A stretch of 64,000 nt of DNA from Photobacterium sp. CCB-ST2H9 (lineage in GTDB: Bacteria; Pseudomonadota; Gammaproteobacteria; Enterobacterales; Vibrionaceae), in contig NZ_CP100425.1 of NCBI RefSeq assembly GCF_023151555.2, positions 124,001 through 188,000 on the forward strand. The letters are read 5' to 3'. This document shows, piece after piece, positions 1 through 8,431 of the stretch. Positions within the stretch are counted from its first letter, which is position 1, and the number at the start of each line of letters is the position of its first letter. A program made the position numbers and the translations under genes. The notes under the pieces were generated by a model. It saw only the letters and a program-made list of their open reading frames with translations, was not told the origin of the DNA and searched no databases.

Positions 1-172
1 AAAATGGCATGGCGAACTCCTTCACTCTCAGGCTGCATTATGCTTGAGATGGGCCCGGATTGTCAGTGACGGCGTCAGGTGTTTGTGAGCGGGATTCTCA
101 CCAGACGGGTTTGCAAGGGGCTGATCTGCCTGTAAGGTTAAGAAAGAAGGTTTGTGTAGGGAGTAGTGGTTG

Positions 173-538
173 GTGACGGATATTGAGTTAGTGGTGAGCC
201 GCAGTCGTCGGCTTGAGTATTTACTGAAGCATCATTACCACGCAGAAGGTAAAGGGCTGCATCAGTTGATCACCAGCTGCGAAGAGCGATTGCCGCATGA
301 GATTATTCCCTCGTTGCGATATGTCGCGACCATCCGGAATAAAGTGGTGCACGAAGATGGTTTTGTGCTGGATGACAGCCGGGGGTTTCGCAAAGCCTGT
401 CGTGCATGTGAGAAAGAACTGACGCCCCGGAGTGGTCGTCGGGTCTGGACTGTTGTTGTAATGCTGGTCGTTGGGATGACAGCTCTGGCACTATGGTTTT
501 ACTCCAGTAACTGGCATTTGATCAAACTACGGCCTTAA
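173..538 (+). CDS. Small membrane-anchored protein, DUF4145-like
   Basis: About 121 residues. The first ~85 residues are soluble and contain the segment LRYVATIRNKVVHEDGF, which resembles the RNxxxH region of DUF4145-type domains. Residues ~92-112 form one hydrophobic helix (VWTVVVMLVVGMTALALWFY) close to the C terminus, so it is probably a tail-anchored inner-membrane protein. GTG at 173 is preferred, with AGGGAG at 158-163 nine bases upstream; an in-frame TTG at 170 is possible. A strong hairpin terminator follows at 571. Function is unknown. The family assignment rests on one motif and is tentative. Confidence 0.65.
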   Translation: MTDIELVVSRSRRLEYLLKHHYHAEGKGLHQLITSCEERLPHEIIPSLRYVATIRNKVVHEDGFVLDDSRGFRKACRACEKELTPRSGRRVWTVVVMLVVGMTALALWFYSSNWHLIKLRP

Positions 539-564
539 TCGTGTAGCGCTCTCTGTGATTGAAC

Positions 565-593
565 AAAAAAAGGTGCCTCAGGCACCTTTTTTT
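565..593. terminator. Bidirectional rho-independent terminator
   Basis: Perfect stem AGGTGCC / GGCACCT (571-577 and 581-587) with a 3-base loop. An A tract lies on the left and a T tract on the right, so it can stop the gene ending at 538 and the small minus-strand gene ending at 620. Confidence 0.9.
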
Positions 594-619
594 GTTTGGT
601 AATCTTTAGTTTTTGCTTA

Positions 620-697
620 TTAAAGCACAGGCAGCAACATGAGACCGGCGACGACGGCGATCATGACAAGCCCTTGTTTTTGAGAGGAAGATAACAT
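620..697 (-). CDS. 25-residue hydrophobic small protein
   Basis: An ORF of 25 codons that begins MLSSSQKQG and continues as one hydrophobic stretch (LVMIAVVAGLMLLPVL), so it would span the membrane once. Support is unusually good for so short a gene. A strong Shine-Dalgarno AAGGAG (707-712 on the complement) sits nine bases before ATG. A sigma70-like promoter lies at 740-769 and a terminator follows at 571-587. I do not recognise the family. Small single-helix proteins of this kind often modulate membrane complexes or stress responses, but nothing here shows a specific role. Confidence 0.6.
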   Translation of the reverse strand: MLSSSQKQGLVMIAVVAGLMLLPVL

Positions 698-1510
698 GGT
701 GGTAGGCTCCTTACTGTTGCTGCTGGATTGATGGGGTCTAGAATATCACTTTTTTTACGGTTTGATCAAAGATAAGGTGTGATATTTAGCAATAAATTTA
801 CTTTTAGTTGCCATAAATTCCATTGATTGTTCCAAGTAAATTGTCAGAAATGGCTTGTGTGAAAATCGATCAAAAAATTATCTCGACTAATTTTGCGTGT
901 TAATTTGTTGTTTTTATTATATTTTTTGTTTTGTTTTTTATTGCGTGGTATTTTTGTCGTTAATTTCTTTCTTTTTAGCGTTTGGATATTGCTGTCGTCT
1001 GATTTTGGGTTGTTTTTGGTAATTTAGTTCTTGTTGATAAAGTCTGGTATACAGTGATTGAATAGTTTGCATACGCTTTCTGTCAGCGCTTGCCATTTTC
1101 TCTGTATCACTTGCATCAAAATGCTCAAAAGTCAGCGAATGGGGCTCTGTGATGAATTTTATAGTGGACTTTTCATTTATATATATGTTTTTATTTGATT
1201 TTTGTTGTTGGTTTTGAGCGTGATATCTTTCGCTGATAGCGGTATTTTTTGAAAAGATGTTACTGGTTTTTAAGGTAAGGCCCTGTCAGCTTGACTTCGC
1301 ACGGGTATCACCAGGAAAGAAGACGCAATCGCTGAAACGGCGATGGGATAAGATGGATGAAAGTTGCCAGATTAATCCCAGGAAGAATAAGTTATGTGAA
1401 AGTGTGATAGATCACAGAGGTGAGAATTGGACGGGTGAAAGTTATTTCCGGGCTAGACAATCTCATCGGGCTTTTTACACTGTGACAGCTTTGATAACTC
1501 TGGTGGACAT
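698..1510. other. Long AT-rich intergenic region
   Basis: Some 800 bases without a convincing gene. 780-1255 is very rich in A and T, with many T runs on the plus strand. 1260-1500 has more balanced composition and could hold the promoter and leader of the yhhN-family gene. It contains a perfect palindrome TGTGATAGATCACA at 1403-1416 that resembles a CRP site but has a 4-base rather than 6-base spacer. No RNA gene was recognised. Confidence 0.5.
740..769 (-). promoter_or_regulatory. Putative sigma70 promoter for the 25-residue gene
   Basis: On the minus strand, TTGATC (764-769) and TATTCT (740-745) are separated by 18 bases. The start codon at 697 lies about 40 bases downstream, with the ribosome site between. 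Called by eye. Confidence 0.45.
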
Positions 1511-2137
1511 ATGTGGGTCTGGTTAGCCGTCTCTTTTTCAGCTTTGCTGCATATCAATGCCGCTTATCGCGGTCCTCAGTGGCAGTTTTATCTCTTTAAG
1601 CCGTTTACAATCGTGTTGTTGCTGGCAACGGCTTTTCAGTTTGGCAGCGGTGATCTTTATCAGCAGGTGATTGTTGCCGGGTTGCTGTGCTCTGTGGTGG
1701 GCGATATCTTTCTGATGCTGCCCAAAGACAGGTTTGTTGCCGGCCTGACGAGTTTTCTGCTGGCGCATATTGTGTATTCTTTCGCATTCTGGGGAGAATT
1801 GGCGGCGCCGATCGTCTGGTGGTTGCCGGCGTTGCTGGGCGGTGCCGGAATTATTGTGTATCTGCTGCTGCTGCCGTCTCTTGGCCGTCTGGCAATACCT
1901 GTGGCGGTTTATGTTGCCGTCATCCTGCAAATGACCTGGGCTGCCGGTGAGTACTGGCTTACCACGCGAACTGGCGCCGGGCTGGCCGCGTTTGCCGGAG
2001 CGCTGATGTTTCTGGTCTCGGATACGCTGCTGGCACTGGATCGTTTCCGGGGCAGCTTTCGTGCCGCGACGGGCAGTATTATGACGACTTATTATCTGTC
2101 CCAGTCATTGCTGGTCATCAGCGTTCTGCTACGCTGA
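1511..2137 (+). CDS. yhhN: YhhN family integral membrane protein
   Basis: 208 residues, almost entirely hydrophobic, with about eight predicted membrane helices. The family pattern of small loops is visible: GDLYQQVIVAGLLCSVVGD, FLLAHIVYSFAF and LMFLVSDTLLALDRF, each with the acidic residues typical of YhhN/TMEM86 proteins. Members from animals and some bacteria are lysoplasmalogenases that hydrolyse vinyl-ether lysolipids; the activity of this bacterial protein is not shown by sequence. It lies near rsmD and ftsYEX, as in many enterobacteria and vibrios. ATG at 1511 is the only good start. Confidence 0.85.
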   Translation: MWVWLAVSFSALLHINAAYRGPQWQFYLFKPFTIVLLLATAFQFGSGDLYQQVIVAGLLCSVVGDIFLMLPKDRFVAGLTSFLLAHIVYSFAFWGELAAPIVWWLPALLGGAGIIVYLLLLPSLGRLAIPVAVYVAVILQMTWAAGEYWLTTRTGAGLAAFAGALMFLVSDTLLALDRFRGSFRAATGSIMTTYYLSQSLLVISVLLR

Positions 2138-2161
2138 ATCTGAGCAGCAGAAGGACGGGGT

Positions 2162-2479
2162 ATGGCATTCACCTGGCAGTCGGTTTACCGGGCTGGAAAC
2201 AGCCTTGAAGCGCACACCCTCAAAGGTTTGCTGGAACATGCCGGGTTACGGGTTCGCCTGACGGGGGAAAACCTCAGTTCAGCAGCAGGTGAGCTGCCGG
2301 CAGATGTGGTGGAAGTGATGCTCTGGGTACCGGAGGATGAATCCATCCGGGCAAGAGAGCTGCTTGCTGGTTATGAAAAGGGCAGTCAGAAGAAATGGCA
2401 ATGTCCGGATTGCGGTGAACTGAATGAAGGCCAGTTCGACTGGTGCTGGCAGTGCGGGACGGACAGACCGGAGAGCTGA
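2162..2479 (+). CDS. DUF2007-type protein with C-terminal zinc ribbon
   Basis: 105 residues. Residues ~1-70 match the DUF2007 'putative signal transducing' fold: the start WQSVYRAGNSLEAHTLKGLLEHAG and the later VMLWVPEDESIRARELL. The C terminus carries CPDCGELNEGQFDWCWQCG, a four-cysteine zinc ribbon of RanBP2-like form. It follows the yhhN gene by 24 bases, so the two are probably cotranscribed, and a terminator follows at 2515. The role is unknown; the fold resembles PII-like regulators. Confidence 0.75.
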   Translation: MAFTWQSVYRAGNSLEAHTLKGLLEHAGLRVRLTGENLSSAAGELPADVVEVMLWVPEDESIRARELLAGYEKGSQKKWQCPDCGELNEGQFDWCWQCGTDRPES

Positions 2480-2514
2480 ATCGCGATGGCCTGAATCGTA
2501 CGAAGATAAAAGAA

Positions 2515-2538
2515 GGGTGCCTGATGGCACCCTTGTTA
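2515..2538 (+). terminator. Rho-independent terminator
   Basis: GGGTGCC (2515-2521), loop TGAT, GGCACCC (2526-2532), then a short T-rich tail. It lies between the converging DUF2007 and DUF1145 genes. Confidence 0.75.
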
Positions 2539-2541
2539 TGT

Positions 2542-2808
2542 TTACATCATGTGCTTGCGACGAATATCCAGCAGGGCAAAAATCCCGAAAGCCAGAATGG
2601 ACCACTTTTCCCACCGCCCCAAAGTCAGCTTATCGCCGAAGGCGCCGAGAAATATCAGCATTTGCAGGCCATGCATCGCCAGCAAAAAGGCCGTCATGAT
2701 ATAGAGTGCAATCGCAGCCACGCCTGGAAACGGGTTGAACAGGTTGAGCAGTAGTACAGCCCAGACAAAACCGATTGCAATTTTGGCCAGTAGAATCAGC
2801 GTTTTCAT
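2542..2808 (-). CDS. yhhL: DUF1145 (YhhL-like) inner-membrane protein
   Basis: 88 residues with three or so membrane helices: ILLAKIAIGFVWAVLLLNL, VAAIALYIMTAFLLAMHGLQMLIFLGAF and WSILAFGIFALL. The pattern matches the DUF1145 family, which is found next to rsmD in E. coli (yhhL) and vibrios. The start overlaps the rsmD stop by 4 bases, so translation is coupled. No biochemical function is known for the family. Confidence 0.85.
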   Translation of the reverse strand: MKTLILLAKIAIGFVWAVLLLNLFNPFPGVAAIALYIMTAFLLAMHGLQMLIFLGAFGDKLTLGRWEKWSILAFGIFALLDIRRKHMM

Positions 2809-3410
2809 AGTTCCTCTCTTTGATACAGCCGGTAGCTGACCTGACCTGCCGTTTTCTCTTTCAGCAGCTGCCAGTGTTCCGGGGTGTCAGGTAAGCCGAG
2901 CTCTTTCTCGGCTTCCAGATAAATCAGGGCCTCAGGTGCCAGCCAGCCGTTGGATTCCAGCAGGCGGAAGACATCCGACAGCATGTCACGGCGAAATGGC
3001 GGATCGATAAACACCAGATCAAAGGCGGTACCGGGATTGGCCAGATACGTCAGGGTATCTGTCTGGTGCAGCGTGGCCTGAGTCGTTCCCAGTGTGTCCA
3101 GGTTACGCTTGAGCTGACCGGCGGCTTTGCTGTCCAGCTCCAGCAGCGTCAGGTGGTTCGCGCCGCGGGACAAGGCTTCCAGTCCGAGACTGCCGCTGCC
3201 GGCAAACAAATCCAGGCATCTGGCACCATGGATTTCCGGTGCCAGCCAGTTAAAAACGGTCTCTTTGACACGGTCGGTGGTGGGGCGCAGCCCGGCGACA
3301 TCATGGACCGGCAGTTTGCGTCCCCGCCAGCGGCCACTGATGATACGCACAAAGCCTCCCTGGCTGGGTTTGTTAGCCTTGTGTCCGGATTGTGTCTTAC
3401 GTCTTGTCAT
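2805..3410 (-). CDS. rsmD: 16S rRNA (guanine966-N2)-methyltransferase
   Basis: 201 residues. RsmD methylates N2 of G966 in 16S rRNA using SAM during 30S assembly. Visible motifs are RIISGRWRGRKLPV near the N terminus, LRPTTDRVKETVFNWL, the SAM-binding loop LDLFAGSGSLGLEALSRGA (residues ~88-106) and the catalytic FIDPPF (NPPY-type motif). Length fits the family (E. coli 198). It is divergent from ftsY, as in many gammaproteobacteria, and forms a two-gene unit with the DUF1145 gene. Confidence 0.95.
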   Translation of the reverse strand: MTRRKTQSGHKANKPSQGGFVRIISGRWRGRKLPVHDVAGLRPTTDRVKETVFNWLAPEIHGARCLDLFAGSGSLGLEALSRGANHLTLLELDSKAAGQLKRNLDTLGTTQATLHQTDTLTYLANPGTAFDLVFIDPPFRRDMLSDVFRLLESNGWLAPEALIYLEAEKELGLPDTPEHWQLLKEKTAGQVSYRLYQREEL

Positions 3411-3586
3411 ACATTTCTTCGACCGTAGAGAAAGTGATAGTATACATGGGCCTGATTATCTTTGTGTTTGTCACTGTCGCCAGGTTACCCGACAGGGAGC
3501 ACTGTACAGCAAATACAAGCCCAAAGATAAACAGGCCATTTGTTTTCAGGCCGCAAATTGTATCAATCAATTTCCAGGATTTGCCA

Positions 3587-4891
3587 ATGGCAGAAAAAAA
3601 GAAGCGCGGATTATTTTCATGGCTGGGTTTTGGCGCGGAAGAGCAGACCGAGCAACAGGAACAACAACAGCAGCAAGAAGCCGTTGAGGCTGAGCAGACT
3701 CAGGACGTTGCGACAGCCACTGAGACTCCGGAGGTCACAGCACCGGACGCAGAGCCGGCTGAAGATGTGACTCAGGCACAGCGTGAAGAAGCCCCGGAAT
3801 TACCGGAGCAGAGCGCCTATCTGGATGTGGAAGCTCAGGCACAGGATCATCCGGTTGCTGAAGCAGAGCACCCGGTCGAAGCTGTGGCTGAGGAACAGCC
3901 TGAAGTACAACCTGAAACTGAAATTCCGGCAGTTGTTTCAGAACCAGCAGTACAGGAAAAGCCGCAGCGTGAAGGTTTTTTCAGCCGTTTGATGAAAGGC
4001 TTGAAGAAAACCCGGAATCAACTGGGCTCGGGCTTCTTCGGTCTGTTCCGCGGCAAGCAGATTGATGATGATCTGTTTGAAGAGCTGGAAGAGCAGCTGC
4101 TGGTGGCTGATGTCGGGATGGATACAACGCTCAAAATCATCGAAAGCCTGACGGAAAAAGCGGACCGCAAGCAACTGAAAGACGGCGAGGCCCTGTACGG
4201 TCTGCTGAAAGATGAACTCAGTGACATGCTGGCCAAAGTGGAGCAGCCGCTGGTGATCGATACCAGCCGTAAGCCCTACGTCATTTTGATGGTTGGCGTG
4301 AACGGCGTGGGTAAAACCACGACCATCGGGAAATTGGCGAAGCAGTTCCAGAGCCAGGGCCTGTCTGTCATGCTGGCTGCAGGAGATACATTCCGTGCCG
4401 CTGCTGTGGAACAGTTGCAGGTGTGGGGTGAGCGCAACAACGTGCCTGTGGTCGCGCAGCATACCGGGGCAGACAGTGCTTCCGTGATTTACGATGCCAT
4501 TGAATCTGCGAAAGCACGCAAGGTGGATGTCGTGATTGCTGACACTGCAGGTCGTCTGCAAAACAAAGGCAATCTGATGGAAGAACTGCGTAAGATTGTC
4601 CGGGTGATGCAGAAGATCGACCCGCTGGCGCCGCATGAAATCATGCTGACGGTGGATGCCGGTACGGGTCAGAATGCGATCAGCCAGGCCAAGTTGTTCA
4701 GCGAAGTGGCACCGGTGTCTGGTATTACACTGACCAAGCTGGATGGTACCGCCAAAGGTGGTGTAATTTTCGCCATTGCCGATCAGTTCAACATTCCAAT
4801 CCGTTACATTGGTATCGGGGAAGGCATTGAAGATTTACGTCCTTTTGCCGCCCAGGAATTTATTGAGGCACTGTTTAGCGACGAGGAATAA
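3587..4891 (+). CDS. ftsY: Signal recognition particle receptor FtsY
   Basis: 434 residues. FtsY docks the SRP-ribosome complex at the inner membrane. Residues ~20-120 form an acidic, Glu/Gln-rich A domain, followed by the NG domain: the P-loop GVNGVGKTT at ~237, DTAGRLQNKGN at ~319 and TKLDGTAKGG at ~383. The reading frame is open back to 3392, but ATG at 3587 with AGGA at 3576-3579 gives the usual start MAEKKKRGLFSWLG. It is followed two bases later by ftsE, so ftsY-ftsE-ftsX form the conserved operon. Confidence 0.96.
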   Translation: MAEKKKRGLFSWLGFGAEEQTEQQEQQQQQEAVEAEQTQDVATATETPEVTAPDAEPAEDVTQAQREEAPELPEQSAYLDVEAQAQDHPVAEAEHPVEAVAEEQPEVQPETEIPAVVSEPAVQEKPQREGFFSRLMKGLKKTRNQLGSGFFGLFRGKQIDDDLFEELEEQLLVADVGMDTTLKIIESLTEKADRKQLKDGEALYGLLKDELSDMLAKVEQPLVIDTSRKPYVILMVGVNGVGKTTTIGKLAKQFQSQGLSVMLAAGDTFRAAAVEQLQVWGERNNVPVVAQHTGADSASVIYDAIESAKARKVDVVIADTAGRLQNKGNLMEELRKIVRVMQKIDPLAPHEIMLTVDAGTGQNAISQAKLFSEVAPVSGITLTKLDGTAKGGVIFAIADQFNIPIRYIGIGEGIEDLRPFAAQEFIEALFSDEE

Positions 4892-4893
4892 GC

Positions 4894-5562
4894 GTGATTC
4901 AGTTTCAGCAGGTCAGTAAAGCATACCGGGGTGGCCGACAAGCCCTGCAAAAAGTGAATTTTCACCTGGGTAAAGGTGAGATGGCCTTCCTGACCGGTCA
5001 TTCCGGGGCAGGGAAGAGTACATTACTGAAACTGATTGCAGCAATTGAGCGGCCGAGTGATGGCCGCATTTTCTTTAACGAGCATGACATCACCCGGATT
5101 GACAGTCATCAAATCCCCTTTCTGCGCCGCCATATCGGGATGATTTTTCAGGATCACCGACTGCTGATGGACAGAACTGTGTTTGAGAATGTCGCGCTGC
5201 CGTTGCAGATCGCCCAGTCTCCGCCCGGGGATGTGAAACGCCGGGTGTCTGCAGCGCTGGATAAAGTCGGCTTGCTGGATAAGGCGCAATGCCTGCCGAT
5301 CCAGCTTTCCGGCGGGGAACAGCAACGGGTGGGGATTGCCCGTGCCGTTGTGAACAAGCCCCTGGTGGTCCTGGCGGATGAACCGACCGGAAACCTGGAT
5401 GCAGATTTGTCTCAGCAGATGATGGCACTGTTTGCAGAATTTAACCGGGTGGGCGTCAGCGTGCTGATGGCGACACACGACACGTCTTTACTGAACCGGC
5501 ATGCCTACCGTCGTCTGGATCTGCACAATGGCATGATGCGCGAGGTGATTTATGGCGCGTGA
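4894..5562 (+). CDS. ftsE: Cell division ATP-binding protein FtsE
   Basis: 222 residues, the normal length. It is the ABC-type ATPase that with FtsX acts at the divisome, where it controls periplasmic cell-wall hydrolases. The Walker A motif GHSGAGKST is at residues 35-43, the ABC signature LSGGEQQR at ~138 and the Walker [13 protein letters not shown] at ~157-168. Translation starts at GTG, two bases after the ftsY stop. The 3' end overlaps ftsX by 11 bases, so the three genes are translationally coupled. Confidence 0.96.
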   Translation: MIQFQQVSKAYRGGRQALQKVNFHLGKGEMAFLTGHSGAGKSTLLKLIAAIERPSDGRIFFNEHDITRIDSHQIPFLRRHIGMIFQDHRLLMDRTVFENVALPLQIAQSPPGDVKRRVSAALDKVGLLDKAQCLPIQLSGGEQQRVGIARAVVNKPLVVLADEPTGNLDADLSQQMMALFAEFNRVGVSVLMATHDTSLLNRHAYRRLDLHNGMMREVIYGA

Positions 5563-6478
5563 ATCCCAAAGCTGGCTGGCGATGCAGCGACAGGTTTGTA
5601 AGCAGGCACTGACAGATTTGTGGCGTCGTCCGCTGGGGAATGTGCTGACTCTGGCCGTACTGACTGTGGCCCTGACGTTGCCGGCGTGCTTTTACATCGC
5701 CGCAAAAAATATCAGCATTGTCAGTCAGGCGTGGCAGAATCCGACGCAGTTGACAGTGTATCTGGCTTCCGGCAGCGGTGATGCTGAAGCCCGTCAGTTG
5801 CTTGAGCGTGTGTCGGGCTGGCAGGAAGTCGCACAGACAGACTATATTTCTCCTCAGCAGGGGCTGGAGGAATTTCGCAATCATGTCGGGTTTACCAAGG
5901 CTTTAAGTCTGCTGGATGAAAATCCGCTGCCTGCCGTGCTGGTGATTAAACCGACGGTGCAGTGGCAGAGCAGTGCCGCCGCAGCGCGGCTGGCTGAAAA
6001 GCTCAGAGATCTGGCCGGTGTGGATGATGTCAGACTCGACAGTGACTGGCTGCAGCGGCTTGAGGCCATTCAGCAGCTCAGTGTGTCCCTGGCGATGCTG
6101 ATGGCCGGGCTGATGCTGCTGGCAGTGTTCCTGATTGTCGGAAATACGCTGCGTTTGCAACTGCAAAACCAGAAAGAAGCGGTTCAGGTGATGAAGCTGG
6201 TCGGTGCGACCAACACCTATATTCTGAGGCCGTTTCTGTATACCGGCGCATGGTATGGCTTACTGGCATCGGTCTTTGCGTTAGTGCTTACTACGCTGGT
6301 GTGCTTGATGATTGAAAGTGCAGTGGATAAACTGGCGTTGTTGTATGGCAGTGATTTTCACTTAACAGGCCTGGCCTGGGATGAATGCCTGTTGCTGATC
6401 ATGTTGTCGTCGCTGCTTGGGGTGCTGGCTGCACGTCTCAGTGCTGGGAGGCACTTAAAAGAAATTGAACCAATCTGA
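5552..6478 (+). CDS. ftsX: Cell division membrane protein FtsX
   Basis: 308 residues. It is the permease-like partner of FtsE, with four membrane helices: one near residues 30-52 and three near 178-200, 228-250 and 272-295. The long periplasmic loop between the first two is the part that contacts hydrolase activators such as EnvC in other species. The conserved LVGATNTYILRPFLYTG, typical of the family, lies before the third helix. It overlaps ftsE and is followed by rpoH after 147 bases. Confidence 0.95.
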   Translation: MARESQSWLAMQRQVCKQALTDLWRRPLGNVLTLAVLTVALTLPACFYIAAKNISIVSQAWQNPTQLTVYLASGSGDAEARQLLERVSGWQEVAQTDYISPQQGLEEFRNHVGFTKALSLLDENPLPAVLVIKPTVQWQSSAAAARLAEKLRDLAGVDDVRLDSDWLQRLEAIQQLSVSLAMLMAGLMLLAVFLIVGNTLRLQLQNQKEAVQVMKLVGATNTYILRPFLYTGAWYGLLASVFALVLTTLVCLMIESAVDKLALLYGSDFHLTGLAWDECLLLIMLSSLLGVLAARLSAGRHLKEIEPI

Positions 6479-6544
6479 TGTAACGCACTCTACCTAGAGG
6501 ATGTGCGCTTGCATTTTGTGCAGCATTACAGGCATTATTGTCGG

Positions 6545-6600
6545 TCAGGCAGCTTAATCACTGCCTGATTTACGTGAAAGTCCAGAGTAAAAGGCTCTGG
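6545..6600 (+). promoter_or_regulatory. Paired hairpins in the ftsX-rpoH gap / rpoH leader
   Basis: Two inverted repeats lie just before rpoH. TCAGGCAG / CTGCCTGA (6545-6552 and 6561-6568) is a perfect 8-base stem with an 8-base loop. CCAGAG / CTCTGG (6582-6587 and 6595-6600) ends 11 bases before the AGGGG ribosome site. The first has no T tract, so it is a poor terminator. A weak promoter (TTGCAT 6509-6514, CATTAT 6533-6538) lies just upstream, which would put both hairpins in the mRNA leader. A role in heat-dependent translation is possible but not shown. Confidence 0.35.
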
Positions 6601-6625
6601 CGATGAATCCACAGGGGTTGCTTGA

Positions 6626-7486
6626 ATGACAAAAGAGATGACTTCATTAGCTTTAGTTTCTGCCGACAGTCTGGAAGGTTATATCCAGTCTGTGAACAGC
6701 TATCCGATGCTGACAGCTGAGCAGGAACGCGAGTTAGCTGAGCGTCTGCATTATGAAGGCGATATTGAGGCTGCACGCGGTCTGGTATTGTCCCACCTGC
6801 GTTTTGTAGTCCATGTTGCCCGCGGTTATTCCGGTTATGGTCTGCCAATGGCTGATCTGGTACAGGAAGGAAACATCGGTCTGATGAAGGCCGTGAAGCG
6901 TTTCAACCCGGAAGTCGGGGTGCGCCTGGTGTCTTTTGCTGTTCACTGGATTAAAGCTGAGATTCATGAATACGTGCTGCGTAACTGGCGGATCGTCAAA
7001 GTGGCGACGACCAAGGCGCAGCGCAAGCTCTTCTTCAATCTGCGCAAAGCCAAAAAGCGTCTGGGCTGGTTCAACAATGAAGAAGTCGAAATGGTGGCAG
7101 AGCAGCTGGGAGTAGAGACCAGCGAAGTGCGCGAGATGGAATCCCGTCTTGCCGCGCAGGATGCAACGTTCGACATGCCAGTTGATGAAGATGAACGTGA
7201 CAGCAGCTATGCGGCACCGGTGTACTTCCTGGAAGATAAGTCTTCGGATGTGGCACTCAGCTATGAGGAAAATAACTGGGAAAGCCATGCGAATAATCGT
7301 CTGTCAGTGGCATTATCGAACCTGGATGATCGCAGCCAGCATATTGTCCGCTCGCGCTGGCTGGATGATGACAAAGCGACGCTGCAGGATTTGGCGGATC
7401 ATTATGGTGTTTCGGCTGAGCGTATTCGTCAGCTGGAGAAAAATGCCATGCGCAAACTGAAAGATGCTGTGGGTGAAGCCCTGTAA
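6626..7486 (+). CDS. rpoH: RNA polymerase heat-shock sigma factor RpoH (sigma32)
   Basis: 286 residues, standard for the family. It directs RNA polymerase to heat-shock promoters. Region 2 reads [21 protein letters not shown] and region 2.4 [17 protein letters not shown]. The diagnostic RpoH box QRKLFFNLR follows at ~132. The region 4.2 helix-turn-helix [20 protein letters not shown] is near the C terminus. ATG at 6626 has AGGGG ten bases upstream. It lies directly after ftsX, as in E. coli and vibrios, and is followed by a strong terminator. Confidence 0.97.
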   Translation: MTKEMTSLALVSADSLEGYIQSVNSYPMLTAEQERELAERLHYEGDIEAARGLVLSHLRFVVHVARGYSGYGLPMADLVQEGNIGLMKAVKRFNPEVGVRLVSFAVHWIKAEIHEYVLRNWRIVKVATTKAQRKLFFNLRKAKKRLGWFNNEEVEMVAEQLGVETSEVREMESRLAAQDATFDMPVDEDERDSSYAAPVYFLEDKSSDVALSYEENNWESHANNRLSVALSNLDDRSQHIVRSRWLDDDKATLQDLADHYGVSAERIRQLEKNAMRKLKDAVGEAL

Positions 7487-7546
7487 GGATCCAGACAAAC
7501 GGATGATCCTGTGAGGCTTAGGATCTTTCCGGGAAACTGGATTTTC

Positions 7547-7756
7547 TATCCACAGTGTTATTGAATGAGAAAACCGGCTGATGGCCGGTTTTTTTGTTTC
7601 TGAAGTCAGGGAATACGGCGGGTTGCGGATCTCTGGTTACTTTTGTCGAGATGCTCGAAAATTATTATCCACAGTGTTTTCCATGATCTTTACTACATCT
7701 AGTGGATCCTCTTTGACTCCAACACATTATCAACGCTATTCACAGTCTTTTCCACA
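7547..7756 (+). promoter_or_regulatory. Cluster of DnaA-box-like sites
   Basis: Four same-strand 9-mers occur in 210 bases: CTATCCACA (7547-7555), TTATCCACA (7665-7673, the perfect high-affinity box), CTATTCACA (7736-7744) and TTTTCCACA (7748-7756). The second and fourth match TTWTNCACA fully; the others differ only in the first base. They fill the rpoH-glpE gap. This could be a DnaA-titration or regulatory site, or chance in an AT-leaning spacer. It is not an origin as far as can be seen: there is no AT-rich unwinding repeat and no neighbouring replication gene. Confidence 0.4.
7571..7595 (+). terminator. Rho-independent terminator after rpoH
   Basis: Stem AACCGGC (7572-7578), loop TGATG, GCCGGTT (7584-7590), then a run of seven or so T. 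It lies 85 bases after the rpoH stop. Confidence 0.9.
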
Positions 7757-8055
7757 GATGGTGAAAGGATGATCAGTGAAAAAGGATGAGAAAACAGTGG
7801 CGAGGCTAAGTACGGAGTTTGTAAGGCGTATTCACGCTGGTCGGACACCAGCCGCCCCGGCTGATTTTTTCAAAGCTGTGAGTAACTGAGTGAGGTATAC
7901 TGGCGGGCAGCATCCTGGCTGAGGTTTCCCCTGAAAATGATTCGGGTTTACCTTGTCTGATTTTGATCGATCCCTCTGAAAGGATCGTGCATTTTTCTGG
8001 TGACAGCCGAACGATCCGGGCTGTCGCCGATGATAAACACTGGAATGAGGCTTTC

Positions 8056-8382
8056 ATGGAGCAGTTTGAACATATTTCTGTTGAGCAGGCGTACACATTA
8101 ATTCAGCAGCAGGAGAGCCGCGCTGTGCTGGTCGATATTCGCGATCCTCAGTCCCATACGTTGTCCCGTCCGGACGCTGCGTTTCACCTGACCAATGATT
8201 CCATCGTCCAGTTTATGGATGAGGTTGATTTCGACCAGCCGGTAATTGTCATGTGCTACCATGGGATCAGTTCACAGGGTGCCGCACAGTACCTGATCAA
8301 TCAGGGATATGAGACGGTCTACAGCATGGATGGCGGATTTGAGGCCTGGCGCCGCGAATCTTATCCTTGTGTGGGTCAATGA
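8056..8382 (+). CDS. glpE: Thiosulfate sulfurtransferase GlpE
   Basis: 108 residues, a single rhodanese domain. GlpE transfers sulfur from thiosulfate to cyanide or thioredoxin in vitro; its physiological acceptor is unclear. The catalytic Cys67 lies in the loop CYHGISS and the domain ends in the typical [13 protein letters not shown] at 8056 with GAGG at 8047-8050 gives [12 protein letters not shown], matching E. coli GlpE. It is the first gene of a glpE-glpG-glpR block, as in E. coli. Confidence 0.94.
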   Translation: MEQFEHISVEQAYTLIQQQESRAVLVDIRDPQSHTLSRPDAAFHLTNDSIVQFMDEVDFDQPVIVMCYHGISSQGAAQYLINQGYETVYSMDGGFEAWRRESYPCVGQ

Positions 8383-8431
8383 TCCGTCTCAGATCAGTGC
8401 CTGACATGTAACCGTTGAAAGGGAACCGAAA

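Larger units (their letters stand above)
7487..8055. other. rpoH-glpE intergenic region
   Basis: Some 570 bases holding the rpoH terminator and the DnaA-box-like cluster. 7760-8050 presumably contains the glpE promoter, which I could not place with confidence. The frame is open from 7963 into glpE, but that extension does not match GlpE proteins. Confidence 0.5.

Noticed and set aside
1..172. Possible 3' end of a gene at the left edge
   Set aside because: The first 170 bases show no frame or motif that I can support.
1403..1416. Possible CRP site TGTGATAGATCACA
   Set aside because: The half-sites are perfect, but the spacer is 4 bases instead of the 6 that CRP needs.
1257..1526. 89-codon frame before the yhhN gene
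   Set aside because: No ribosome site, no recognisable pattern in the peptide, and it overlaps the start of the yhhN gene in another frame.
3392..3586. N-terminal extension of FtsY
   Set aside because: It overlaps the start of divergent rsmD and lacks a ribosome site. ATG at 3587 gives the conserved FtsY start.
7963..8055. N-terminal extension of GlpE
   Set aside because: The 31 extra residues do not match GlpE; ATG at 8056 has a ribosome site and aligns with E. coli.
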